NCBI GenBank assembly: GCA_016800925.1
Contig: JABCPU010000137.1
Coordinates: forward strand, 62,001-126,000
Source of the DNA: Suillus spraguei
Taxonomy: Eukaryota; Basidiomycota; Agaricomycetes; Boletales; Suillaceae
Reading direction: 5' to 3'
DNA length: 64,000 nucleotides
Shown: positions 11,325 through 23,799 of the stretch, one piece after another
How the letters are laid out: each line of letters opens with the position of its first letter
How positions within the stretch are numbered: the first letter of the stretch is position 1
Notes under the pieces: model-generated
The model's database searches: none
What the model was told of the DNA's origin: nothing
The model's input: only the letters and a program-made list of their open reading frames with translations
Made by a program: the position numbers and the translations under genes

Positions 11325-11790
11325 ATCCACAAGTACCTTACTTGACGATCTGAACGAATGAGCTCATGCGTCCAAGTAATATCGCTGTAACTTTCCACAT
11401 CAGTAAACAAGCATGATCGTGATTGTTTCAGAGTGTCCACGTGGCTGATAGCAAGACAATGTACACGGCTCACCCGACCACCTGATTGACCATGCCTCAA
11501 ATTCTAAGTCGTCACCCAAAGATGTGGTATTCCAACCGATGACATGTTGAGCTTCTGTTCTTTGGAACATTCATAGCAGAGATCGTATGGTTACGAGGCT
11601 TCCCTTGATCTCCTCCGGTTGTCGGCATGCACATGGGTTGGTGTGATTTGCCATTATCAATGAAGATAATCAATCGTTTCAAACTCTGATTGACGATAAT
11701 CGAATAGGTACTTATTATTCATGGTTGAACGTTGGATTAATTTGGATTCGAGATTTGAATCGGCAATTCGGAAGAACATCATGATGAGTT
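11325..11790 (-). other. Inverted intergenic segment
   Basis: The upstream flank shared by the other copies (e.g. GACAACCGGAGGAGATC and GAACAGAAGCTC) occurs here as its reverse complement (GATCTCCTCCGGTTGTC near 11608, GAGCTTCTGTTC near 11550). The spacer between copies 1 and 2 has therefore been flipped; homology resumes in normal orientation near 12010. Confidence 0.75.
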
Positions 11791-11834
11791 GTTTGTTTCA
11801 CTTTTGATAATTATAATATACGGAGAGCGTCACA

Positions 11835-12008
11835 ATGTCGTGGCCCAAGGAGCAGCTGGACGCCATCGCATTGATTGGAATTACACAGAATACGTCAGCG
11901 AAGCGATTGGAAGCGGAGCGTAAAAGGGCTTTAGTGGAGCACACACATCACATGGCGTCGACACGAAAATTGGAAATCACTCCGTCCTTAGTAGATAGAA
12001 TAGAATAG
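11835..12008 (+). CDS. Small ORF of 57 aa, unknown
   Basis: ATG 11835 to TAG 12006-12008. The product is highly charged and helical ('MSWPKEQLDAIALIG', 'AERKRALVEH'), unlike the noise around it. It lies in DNA that the other array spacers lack, beside the inverted segment, so it may be a captured exon fragment. No family recognised. Confidence 0.25.
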   Translation: MSWPKEQLDAIALIGITQNTSAKRLEAERKRALVEHTHHMASTRKLEITPSLVDRIE

Positions 12009-12161
12009 AAGATAGCCTCATGTTTATGGGGGTCTAGTGAGAAGTTAATGTTATGAAGCAGGTCCAAAACTCCCCATCACATGCGTCTCTGCAACTTCGA
12101 GTAAGACGCCATCCATACACACATCAGTCCACCTCAACTGTGTTGCATCTCCACTACTTTA

Positions 12162-14405
12162 ATGGCGACGCTCATCCTGGCAAACACCACACCAATTCGT
12201 GGATTTGCAGCGAATCGCGTAGTAACCGCAGTTACAACCCTCCAAGACGAACGCATGGTCACGGCCTCGGATGACGGGATACTTTGTCTGTGGGACTTAA
12301 AAACAGGCTCAGTGTTGAGGCAGATGGGGGCCATCGCAGTCGGGTGTCAGCATTGGACTGTTTCACCAGACGGGAAATGGATAGCAAGCGGTGATGAGAG
12401 TGGAGAGCTCATTATCTGGGATGGAAAAACTGGAGAGCTACTCAACCAAGTGGTGAAAAAAGCCCACGACGACTGGATGTATTCACGTTACTTGGGGGAG
12501 CATCAACCAACATCCATAACAACGTCATATCTTCACTTGATTTTTCTTCAGATTCTATGGCGTTGGCCTGTGGATCATCATCTGACACCACCACGGAACT
12601 ATGGAGTACATCAACGTGGACAAGTACAACATTCAATCAGCTGTGATGGATATGTCCGCTGCGTTCGGTATTCGCCTAGTATTCCAGGCCATTGTGAAGC
12701 AATTCTTGCGATTGCGACAAACTGCGGTGTCCACATTTACCGGTGTCACACTTCAAACAGTTATCACCGTTACGATAACCCACCCTCACAGCATCGATTG
12801 GAAGAACCTGCAGCTCACTCTCATGGACACGTGAGGCTCACGGCTACTACTCTCGACTTCGGCTGCACCATACAAGAGTGGGATACATCGACCTGGCAGC
12901 AGGTCGGTGATCCTGGAAGGGCCATTTCGGCAAATCCACGCCATTTCTCTGAACTCTAGCGGAACTCTCCTTGCCTCGCATCTGATGACAAGTGTGTCCG
13001 CCTCTGGCGACGCTCAGATCAACGAACTATTGCCATATTTAAGCACTCTGGGAGGTGAAAGCGTCACGTTTTCTGCGGATGACAAGCATATCTCAGTGGA
13101 GGTGCGGATAAAAAGATCTCAGAGTGGCCAATATCCGAGGACACTTTGCCGGAGGATGGTCCAAAGGATGCCAAAGGATGGTCCAAAGGATGACCTTATG
13201 AAGGAGCAGGCTACGCACCAGGCAAGTTGGTTTTTATTTTCCCGCCTATTTCATTATCTAAGCATCTTTTATGCCAAGGCTCAAGCCTACTCTGATTTTA
13301 AGGCATGTTCCCACCTTCGACTCGTATAATGCAATGTAAATATGATTTACGCAGATCCTCGATATGAACCCGACAGTCCGCAATGCGTGCATAGCTGGGG
13401 ACTGGCCTACTGCTGAAAAGGTGCTAAACCGAGACATTGATACTAACGCCAACCACATCGCCTATGCCAATCGCGCATTTGTTATGGCGCGAAAATGCAA
13501 CTGGGACAAAGCGCTTCAAGATGCAATTCGGGTGAGACTTACCGACCCATCATGACCTCCTTACGAAAGTTACTCTGATGATGGCGTAGTCCGTCAGCAT
13601 TCAGCCATCGCTGGCAGGCCATATCTCCAAGGCCATTGCCTTTTGTGGGAAAAGGCAGGTTGTGGCCGCAAGGATGTCGTTTGACCTCGCGTCAATATTC
13701 ACAAATGGAGATTTAATGACCGATCACTTCCTTTTCTTGATCAAGGCATGTAATACTTTTGACCATCCGATATGCTTCATTGCGGTTTTTAGGCTATCGC
13801 GTTGTTCAATGCAAAGAACATCAAGAGGCAATGTCACGCATCGGAGAGCTAGCCGCATGTCCCAATATCAATCCTGTTGCTTGTCGTATCGTGGAAGTAA
13901 GTGCCATGCACTCGATCACACTAGATTCATGTGCCCATTGATCTCTTTACTCTTTCGCACACCAGGCCTACTTACGGTTCAACTGGGAAACATTGCCTTG
14001 GATGGGCGCGCTACAACGAAGCTGTTGAACACTTCACTTCCGCTGTCAACGCTAGCACTTTCTTTTATAAATTACCAATACATTCGACTTACGACGAATT
14101 TATCGCGGTATGTAGATATGACGCAACCGAAAATTCTTTTATGCTCAACTGCGCAATTTCCGTAGCTCTTTGGCTGGGACCTCAAGTCCTTGTGGCTAAC
14201 TGCCAACCAACAACAGTGTTATGCGCTCTTTCGAGCAGGTAGTTCTGGAGCTGCTATCGAATCATACAGTCCGTCATGGATAAGGCTGATGAGGATGTGA
14301 AGGCCGACTTACGTGCTTGGTTTACTGGTAAGTATTTCAGTAATGTCTCCCTGTCTCTGTCTATGATTGTCAACTGCACTTCACTTTCACTCAGCTCTCA
14401 CGTAA
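12162..14405 (+). pseudogene. WD40-TPR gene, array copy 2, heavily degraded
   Basis: The most decayed copy. Exon 1 (12162-13221) has several frameshifts: after 'RQMGAIAVG', in the third blade where an extra block including 'LGEHQPTS' appears, and in the last blades. Later exons are 13279-13302, 13355-13531, 13590-13745, 13793-13896 (1-nt loss), 13966-14107 (frame-changing loss), 14166-14327 (1-nt loss) and 14395-14405. Introns 1, 2 and 4 have GC donors. The TATA box is altered. No full-length product is possible. Confidence 0.85.
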
Positions 14406-16486
14406 GATCAAAATGCGCTCTATGCTTCCGTGGAGATGGTAGGATGTCGTAGCGGGTGGTTACTCATATGGTTTGAAACACAAAGATCCTCGAGTAGTTT
14501 TCATCATTAACTTGACGGTGGCTGTATTAATCACATATCCCTTGGTGCTCGTGTCATACATAGTATACTAGCCCATTTGAAAATGTTTACCGGAGTCTCT
14601 TTCAACTCGCTTCTGAACATCGTCTGTGTGACGTTTCAGGCTGCCGATCCCACACGTCCCATGTTTGACAATCTTAGGTGTATACGTACCTAGGCAGTCG
14701 CGTACCCCGTTGGTAGGAGTAGTTTTGGAATTTCATAGTCAACAGCCCAACTTACCGAGCGATCACTCCAGAGACCATCTTTCTACTTACAACTCTATTA
14801 TCTGTCCTCGTTTACGTTGAAGTTATTTGGGATTGGACTCGAACACCGATGCAAACCTGACGTTCAGGAAAATCTTCTCTGTTCAAGGTCATATCGGTTA
14901 GTTGATGATCTCGAGTAGGACGTACAGGGATATCTATTCGCGTACTTGTGCGTCACTCCCGGATTGGGAAACGGCGTTTACAGTTGGTAAGGATTGGTGG
15001 ATGTTGAATTTAGGAAGGGGTCTGATACGTGAATGGACGAGCGTGACTGAGGATATGAATGTACCGGATTTAGAGAGGGGTTTGGGCGAGGATAATTTTG
15101 AGGCAGGTTTGCGTGCTGAACTGGGCGAAGCCTCGACGTTTGCTTTTACGTTTGTGTTGTCTTTGTCTCTCTTCTCTATGCTGGCGCTCAGGTCACTGCT
15201 GGAGACGGATACGCTCCGTTTGCGTCTGTGGCCATGACATCCCCTTGCAGCGCAAGAGACTGGTTTGTCATCATGGATAGTAGAATATGCGCGGATATAC
15301 GCGTGTCTGGTGTCTGTCTATATATTCGGAATTAGTTTTTGTATTGACAAGACTCACAGTGTGCCTCCCCTCATAACACCACTCATCCAGAGGACCCATG
15401 TCACCTGTCCCTTCGACGGTCCTTCAACAGCAGCCCTACAGGGTTTCATACGCAGCACGATCGACAAGTACGCTTTCATCGACATGTGGAATGCGGCAAG
15501 ATGTGTCTGTGTTTAAAAGTTCAAAGAAGGAAGAGTGGCAGCATGCAAAATACAGTTGTGGTGGCGAGGAGAGTTCATGGAAGAAATTAGTAAAGGTGGT
15601 GAGTGTGCGTGGGGAGGGGAGATCTAATTCAGAGGGGTGCAGAGGTGGGCAAGGGTGTATGCGTGTAGGGTTTGGGGAGGGATGGAGCGTACGAGGTCAT
15701 ACAAGGCTTTTGGGTCTATTACCCTGGCTCAAGCTCGGGCTCGGGTCGGTTCTGTGGTTGGTAGCGGACTTGGCGAGAGCGCTACTGGTGAGTCAGAAGG
15801 AGAGGGTGAGTAGTTGTGATGAATCGGGCTTGCGAGTGAATAGACTGAAGACCATCGTATAGAGTCAAAAAAATGAACAAAGGAAGGACGGTAGAATTTG
15901 ACACAAGCTCCTTGAGGTCAACATGCTTGTATACCAAACAATAACAAATACAGATCAACTGCTGCCTTGCTGATTTCCATTTAATGCTGGAAACGTGTTT
16001 TCTTGCTAGTTCTACGGATCAAAGGATGTAAGTGCATGTGTCTTCTAAGAACCTAAAGGAAGCCTTGCACAAGTTGCGACCGTAAGACTCCTCTACAAAT
16101 GTTCCAGGAAGCAGAAGCTCGACATGGGGAATACTATGTCTTTGGGTGATGACTTGACTCGGATTCAAATTCTAGGGTATGACCAATTGGGTGAATCTGG
16201 TGAATCGTGTATGTCATCTTCCTATCCGCCGCGTGGACACCCTGAAACAACCACGATCAGTCTATTGGCAAGTTGCGGCGACGCGACGTGGACAAATTAG
16301 CTTATTCATTTAGATCGTCAACTTGAAGGAGCTTCTGATAATCCCTCCTTATGTTTTGGCGTCCAGCGTCGTTAATGTTCTGAAGCAGGTTTAAAAGGCC
16401 CCATCACATGCACCTCTGCAACTTCGAATAAGATATCTGCACACCGACCAAGTCCACCTCAACTGTGTTGCGTCTCCGCTAATTCA
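14406..16486. other. Spacer copy 2-3 with a unique insert
   Basis: 14406-14760 is the conserved 3' flank and 16050-16486 the conserved upstream flank and leader. Between them, about 14880-15870 has no counterpart in other spacers and is G-rich. It carries open frames at 14905-15237 (contains 'WWMLNLGRGLIREW' and a hydrophobic stretch) and 15398-15862. No family recognised; possibly a captured gene fragment. Confidence 0.4.
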
Positions 16487-18757
16487 ATGGCGGCACTCAT
16501 TCCAAACACTATATCCATTCGTACATTTGAAGATCATGGGGATTGCGTCATCGCAGTCGCAGCTCTCCGCGACGAACGCATGGTCACGGCCTCATATGAC
16601 GGGATGCTTCGTCTGTGGGACTTGAAAACAGGTGTAGTGTTGAAGAAAATGGAGGGCCATCGCAGTCGAGTGCGGGCATTGGCTATTTCACCAGACGGGA
16701 ATTGGATAGCAAGTGGTGATGAGAGTGGAGTACTCATCGTCTGGGATGGAAAAACTGGGGAACCACTCAACCAAGCAATCGAAAAAGCTCACGACGGCTG
16801 GATATTCTCACTTGACTTTTCTTCGAATTCTATGGCACTGGCAAGTGGATCATCTGACACCACCACGAAGCTATGGTACGCACCATCGTGGCCGCCACGC
16901 TGGCAGGTGCGACATTCACTCACTTGTGGTGGAATTGTCCGCTGCGTTCGGTATTCGCCACGTATTTGTAGCTGGTCGAACTACGGTAGCTCACATAATA
17001 ACTGGAGCTGTCGAGTACTTCTTGCAATTGCGACAGACCACAGTGTCCAAATTTCTGAGTGTTACACTTCATGCCAACATCGCCGTCATGATGATTACGA
17101 CGACGACGATTACCGTTACACACCTCCATTCCCTACTCAATCGATAACCACAATCTATGGAGGATTCAACTACTCACTCGCGTGGACACCCAATGGCAGA
17201 CGGCTTCTCTCGGGGGGCAACGGGGTTGATCCCGCCATACGAGAGTGGGACACATCGACCTGGAAGCAGGTCAGCGATCCCTGGAAGGGCCATTTCAGGG
17301 ATATCCACGCCATTTCTCTGAACTCTAGCGGCACTCTCCTTGCCTCTGCATCTCATGACAACCGTGTCCGCCTCTGGCGACTCTCAGATCGACAAACCAT
17401 TGCCATACTCAAGCACTCCGCGGTGGTGAACTGCGTCACGTTCTCTGCGGATAACAAGCACATCCTCAGCGGAGGTATGGATAAAAAATCTCGAGTGGCC
17501 AATATCCGAGGATACTTTGCCAGAGGGTGGTCTAAAGGATGGCCTCATGAAGGAGCAGACGACAACCCAAGCAAGTTTAATTTCATTTTCCTGGCCATTT
17601 ACCGTCTAAGCATATTTTTATGCCAAGGTTCAAGCCCACTCTGATTCAAGGCATGTTGCCACCTTTGACTCTTATAATGCAATGTGAACATTATTTATGC
17701 AGATCCTCGCTATGAACTCGACAGTCCGCAACGCGTGCATAGTTGGGGACTTGTCTACCGCTGAAATGGTGGCAAGCCAAGACATTGGCACTGACCCCGA
17801 CGATCACACTGCCTATGCCAATCGCGCATGTGTTATGGCGCGAAAACGTAATTGGGACCAAGCGCTTTTAGATGCAATTCGGGTGAGACTGGTCGATCAT
17901 AACCTCGTTACCAAAGTTAACTTAAGTGATGGTATAGTCCGTCAGCATTCAGCCATCGCTGGCAGGTCATGTCTCCAAAGGCATTGCCTTCTGTGGGAAA
18001 AAGCAGGTTCTGGCCGCAAGGATATCCTTTGACCTTGCGTCCATGTTCACAAACCGAGATTTAACGATTGATCACTTCCTTTTCTTGATCAAGGTAGGTA
18101 ACATTTTTCTCACATAATCGATATACTTCATTGCGCTTTTTAGGCCATTGCATTGTTCAATGCAAATGAACATCAAGAAGCAATGCTGCGCATCGGAGAG
18201 CTAGCCGTGTGTCCCAATGTCGATCCTGTTGCTTGTCGTGTCGTGGAGGTCAGTGTCATGCGCTCGATCACACTAGATTCATGTGCCGTCATTGATCTCT
18301 TTTACTCTTTCGCACACCAGGCCTACCTACGCGTCCAACTGGGAAACATTGCCTTGGATGGCGCGCGCTACAATGAAGCTGTTGAACACTTCACTGCTGC
18401 TGTCAACGCTAGCACTTTCTTTTATAGATTGCCAATTCATTTGGCCTACGACGAATTTGTTGTGGTATGTTGATATGACGCAACTGAAAATTCTTTCATG
18501 CTCAACTGCGTATTTTCCGTAGCTCTTTGGGTGGGACCTCAAGTCGTTGTGGCTAACTGCGAACAAGCAACAGTGTTATGCACTCTTTCGAGCAGGTAGT
18601 CCTGGAGCGGCCATTGAATTGTATCAGTCCATCATGGATAAGGTTGATGAAGATGTGAAGGCCGACTTACATGCTTGGTTCACTAGTGGGTATTTCAGCA
18701 ATATGTCCCCGTCTCTGTCTATGACCATTAACTACACTTTACACAGCTCTCAAGTAA
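16487..18757 (+). pseudogene. WD40-TPR gene, array copy 3, frameshifted
   Basis: Exons 16487-17570, 17628-17650, 17703-17882, 17938-18093, 18144-18248, 18321-18464, 18523-18685, 18747-18757. The WD40 exon is clean until about 17480, where two bases are missing compared with copy 6. The microexon lacks one T (23 nt). The losses sum to three, but a TGA in the shifted microexon ends translation first. The TPR exons 3-8 are fully open. Introns 1 and 2 have GC donors; intron 4 is GT here. The variable loop contains a run of Asp codons ('HDDYDDDDYRY'). Confidence 0.8.
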
Positions 18758-19994
18758 GATTGAAATGCGCTCTATGCTTCCTGCGGAGATGAGGAACCGG
18801 CGAATGTGTCAGGGGGTTGTTATTGAAACTGTTGAGACGCGTGGTACCCTGCGGACTGTCCTGAACATTATCGTATAAGGAAAGGCCAAATAACATTTAG
18901 CTCTTGCTTGTGTCTGATTGGCGTCTGAGCTGGGGGGCAGAGTTCTGAGATATATTTGAGCAGATGACCAGGACATTAAAGATCGGACATCACCACCTGC
19001 ACAACAACTTGTTATTTGATGATCGACTCATGGTAAACATGTCAAAAAGATACCGAGACAAAGACAGACGCGCTAGATATCAGAAGCAACGAGTTGAAGA
19101 CAGACGCTGAAACGAATACGAATCTTGGCACAGTCGGTACGGTCTGGGACTTTGGGACCACATGACGAGGTTGAATGACCATAGTGTTTAGTAACAACTG
19201 TTCCCATATCTGCTGGAATCCAACGAGAACCTGCGACAGAGCATGCAACATATATATTAATGGTTCCACATAGAATTGTGTGTGCTCGAGTTGAAAGACA
19301 AACTGGTGGGGCCGTGATCTAGTGTGTTCCCGCTATACCAATGGCGATCGGAAATCCGAGGAACACATCGAGCCAATTCAGAACCCCGAATCCAAAATGA
19401 TTCAATGTTCAACCATACCTGAGGCCCTAAGCTTCTGAAGCTTCTTCGGATCCAGATAAGTGATAAATACCTATTCGATGATTGAGTTTGAAACAATCGA
19501 TTATCTTCATTGCTAATGGCAAATCATACTAACCCATGATACTGACAACCGGAGGAGATCAGAGGAAGCCGCACACTAGTCACAACCATAGGATCTCCGC
19601 TACGAACATTCCAGAGAACAGAAGCTCGACATAGGGGAATACCACATCTTTGAGTGACGACTTAATTCATCGATATAGCCAATCGGGACCGTGGACCGTA
19701 TATATCGTCTTCCTACTGCCGCGTGGGCCCCCTGAAACAACAACGATCAGGCTTGTTGACTAATGTGGAAAGTTGTGGCGACATGACTTGAATCAATGAA
19801 CCATTCGTTTAGATCGTCAAGCAAGGTACTTACGATAATAACCTCATGTTGAGCTTCTACTATTGGTGAGAGATTCAAAATATGATGAAGCATATTTGAA
19901 ACGCCCCATAACACATACCTCTGCAACTCCAAGTACGACACCATCCACACATACACCAAGTCTAGCTCAACCGTGCTACATCTCCACTAATTCA
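18758..19994. other. Spacer copy 3-4
   Basis: No gene. 19490-19994 is the conserved upstream flank and leader; the rest is unique or degraded. The TATA position near copy 4 is changed. Confidence 0.4.
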
Positions 19995-22289
19995 ATGGCG
20001 AGTTCATTCCAAACACTACACCCATTCGAGCATTCGAAGATCACGGAGACCGCGTAATCGCAGTTGCGGCCCTCCCGGACGAACGCATGGTCACAGCCTC
20101 ATATGACAAGATGCTTCGTCTTTGGGACTTGAAAACAGGTTTAGTGTTGAAGAAGATGGAGGGTCATCGCAGTCGGGTGCGGGCATTGGCTGTTTCACCA
20201 GATGGCAATTGGATAGCAAGTGGTGATGAGAGTGGAGAACTTATCATCTGGTATGGAAAAACGGGGGAACTACTCGACCAAGCCACCAATAGAGCTCATG
20301 ACGGCTGGATATTTTCACTTGACTTTTCTTCGAATTCCATGGCATTGGCCAGTGGATCATCTGACACCACCACGAAGTTATGGGCTTGGAGGTCATCCGA
20401 GTCAACGTGGAAGGAGGAACGTTCGCTTAGTTGTGATGGAATTGTCCGCTGCGTTCGGTATTCGCCGTATATGGATACATGTCCAGACCCACACTACAAT
20501 CACACCAACTTTCAAGTACTCCTTGCGATTGCGACGGACCACAATATCCAAATTTACCAGAGTTGCATTTTAGGTTCACATTCATATTGCAATAACAGTT
20601 ACGATCCCAATCATGATTTCAGACCTCCATTCCCCACTGGTTTGATGGCATCGATCGGTGGAGGATCCGTCAACTCACTTGCATGGACGGGCAAAAGCTC
20701 ACGGCCACTCTCGGGGGGCAATGGGAAAGGCCCATGGCTACTCTCGGGGGGCAACGCGGCCGATCCCACCATACGGGCGTGGGATACATTGACCTGGCGG
20801 CAGGTCGGCGATCCCTGGAAGGGCCATTTTAAAAATATCCACGCCATTTCTCTAAACTCTAGCGGGACTATCCTTGCATCCGCATCTCATGACAACCATG
20901 TCCGTCTCTGGCGACTCTCAGATCGGCAAACCATTGCCATGTTCAAGCACTCTGGGGAGTTGAACTGCGTCACGTTCTCTGCGGATGACAAGCGCATCCT
21001 AAGTGGAGGTGCAGATAAAAAGATCTCAGAATGGCCAATATCCTTGGACATTCTACCGGAGGATGGTCCAACGGATGGCCTCATGAAGGAGCAGGCGACG
21101 CATCAGGCAAGTTTGATCATATTCTCCTACCGATTCGTCATCTAAGCGTCTCTTTTATGCCAAGGCTCAAGCCCACTCTCATTTCAAGGCATGATCCCAC
21201 CTTTGACTCTTATAACGTAATGTAAATATGAATTACGCAGATCCTCACTATGAACTCAACAGTCCGTAACGCTTGCATGGTTGGGGACTGGCCTACTGCT
21301 GAGAAGATGCTAAATCTTGATATTTATGTTGACGCCAACGATCACATTGCTTATGCCAATCGTGCATTTGTTATGGCGCGAAAATGTAGCTGGGACCAGG
21401 CACTTGATGATGCGGTTCAGGTGGGACTGACAACCCATCATGGCCTCCTTACAAAAGTTAACTTTGATAATGGCATAGTCCGTTACCATCCAGCCATCGT
21501 TGGCAGGACATATCTCTCAAGGCATTGCCCTCTGTGGCAAAAAGCATGTTCTGGCCGCAAGGTTATCGTTTGACCTTGCATCCATGTACACGAATGGAGA
21601 TTTGACGACCGACCACTTCCTTTTCTTGATCAAGGCAGGTAATATTTTTTCAACACACTTGATATCTCATTGCGGTTTTTAGGCCATTGCGTTGTTCAAT
21701 GCAAATGAACATCAAGAGGCACTGATGCGCATCGGAGAACTAGCCACGTGCCCCAATGTTGATCCTGTTGCTTGTCGTATCGTGGAAGTAAGTACCATGT
21801 GCTCAATCACGGTAGGTCCATGTGTTGTCATTGATCTCTTTTTCCCATTCATACACTAGACCCACCTACGCGTCCAACTAGGAAACATGGCCTTGGATGG
21901 TGGGCGCCACAATGAAGCTGTCAAACACTTCACTGCTGCTGTCAATGCTAGCACTTTCTTTTACAAATCGCCAATTCATCTGACATACGCCGAATTCGTT
22001 GTGGTGCGCTGATATGACACAACCGAAATAGATATCGTGCTCACTGCATGTTTTCCGCAGCTCTTTGGCTGGGACCTCAAGTCCTTGTGGCACACCGCAA
22101 ACCAGCAACAGTGTTATGCACTCTTTCGAGCAGGTAGTCTTAAAGCAGCCATTGAATCGTACCAGTTCATCATGGATAAGACCGATGAGGATATGAAGGC
22201 TGGCTTACGTGCCGGGTTCACTGGTGAGTCTTTCAGTAATGTATCCCCGTCTATAATCATTAACTATACTTCACTTAGCTCTTAAGTAA
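19995..22289 (+). pseudogene. WD40-TPR gene, array copy 4, start frame lost
   Basis: Exons 19995-21106, 21165-21188, 21241-21420, 21479-21634, 21683-21787, 21860-22003, 22061-22223, 22279-22289. The only lesion is one missing base just after ATGGCG, which puts the usual start out of frame. From the next in-frame ATG (20087) everything is open, giving about 600 aa without the first ~31 residues of blade 1. If that ATG is used the gene could be functional. Introns 1, 2 and 4 have GC donors. A short duplication (LSGGN twice) lies near 20705-20755. Confidence 0.75.
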
Positions 22290-23261
22290 GATCGAAACGC
22301 ATTCTATGCTCCCCATGGAAAAAGTGCATGCAATGAGCGGTTCATATAACATGAAAGACAAAAATCCACTTGTAGTTTTCATTTGTACCTTGACGGTAGT
22401 TATATTGTGGCCCACTTGAGCATGTTTACCCTAGGTTTCTGAGTCTCTTTACTTCTACTTGAAATCACTTCTGAACATTGTATCGCGTGTCTAGACATTT
22501 CAGGCTGCCGATCCTATTTTTCATCGACAAGTACGTGACGGACCACGGCCCACCAAACTCTTGGGTTACCTGGATATATATGTACCCGGCAGTCGTGTAC
22601 CCCGGGCCCGCACTGGCAAGATTGGCTTTGGAATTTCATATTCAACGGTCTAACCTACCATTTGCAGCTCTGGAGCTATTTGACCTCGTTTACAATATTG
22701 GCTCTCTCATTTCGAATCATGATTGAACTAATTCAAGCTTGAAGCTTGAAGCTCAGGACAACCTCCTAACGCATGTCTCCATACTTGTGTCGGTCAGTCG
22801 GTGAAGCGGAAATGGGTTGGATGACTATACCATAGTGTTTAACTACAATCGTTCTGGCATTTAACACGGACCCGCAGCAGACAGCGAGCAATGAAGGCTG
22901 AGTGTTACAGCATATCAAACATTTTGAATCATCCAGATACACCACCGCCGTGGGATCAATCCGCAGGAATTTCGGTCATGGCTGTGGTTGTTCAATGTTC
23001 AATTATAGCTGAAGCTTCTTGGGATCTAACAAGTACCTATTCGATGATCGTTAATCAGAGTTTGAAACGATCGATTATCTTTACTGGTAATGGCAAATCA
23101 CACTAACCCATGATGCTGACAACCGGAGGAGATCAAAGGAAGCCTCGCATGAGTCGCAACCATAGAATCTCCTCCACGAATGTTCCAGGGAACAGAAGCT
23201 TGACATAGGTGAAATACAACGTCTTGGACGACTTAAATAATTCGATGGTGGGGCCAATCAG
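22290..23261. other. Spacer copy 4-5, left part
   Basis: Conserved 3' flank with the TTTCAGGCTGCCGATCC block near 22497, then upstream-flank sequence from about 22810. The upstream flank is partly present twice (near 23120 and 23400). Confidence 0.4.
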
Positions 23262-23359
23262 TCGGCTCATGACCAGCCTGGCTTAGATAACCATGGACAA
23301 GTCGAGTGGTGATAACACTTCACGTCTTAGAGACGTAGTAAAGGCTGGTCATGAGTCTA
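23262..23359. mobile_element. 98-bp MITE with 9-bp target duplication
   Basis: The ends TCGGCTCATGACCAGCCT and the complement of AGGCTGGTCATGAGTCTA match at 16 of 18 positions. GCCAATCAG flanks both sides (23253-23261 and 23360-23368). A 9-bp duplication and such termini suggest a Mutator-like (MULE) non-autonomous element. Spacers of other copies lack it. Confidence 0.75.
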
Positions 23360-23799
23360 GCCAATCAGGTGAATCGGGTGAACCGTGCATGTCGTCTTCC
23401 ATGCGGAGGAGATCAGAGGAAGCCTCACACAAGTGGCAACCATAGGATCTCTGCTACGAACATTCAAGCTCAATATAGGTGGTATAATACATCTTTGGGT
23501 GACGACTTAATTAAAATTCAACGGTATAGCCAATCGGGTGAACCGTACATGTCGTCTTCCTACTGCCGCGTGGACCCCCTGAAACAACTTGGACGAATGA
23601 GATCATTTGTTTAGATCGTCAAGCAAGGTACTCACCAATAATAGCCTCATGCTTTATGCGTCTAGTGAGTAGTTCAAAATGTTAAAAAGTGGGTTCAAAA
23701 CGTCACATCATATGCACCTCAGCAACTTCGAGTAGGACGCTATCCACACGTACACACACACCAACTCCACTTCAACTGTGCTGCATCTCCACAAATTTA

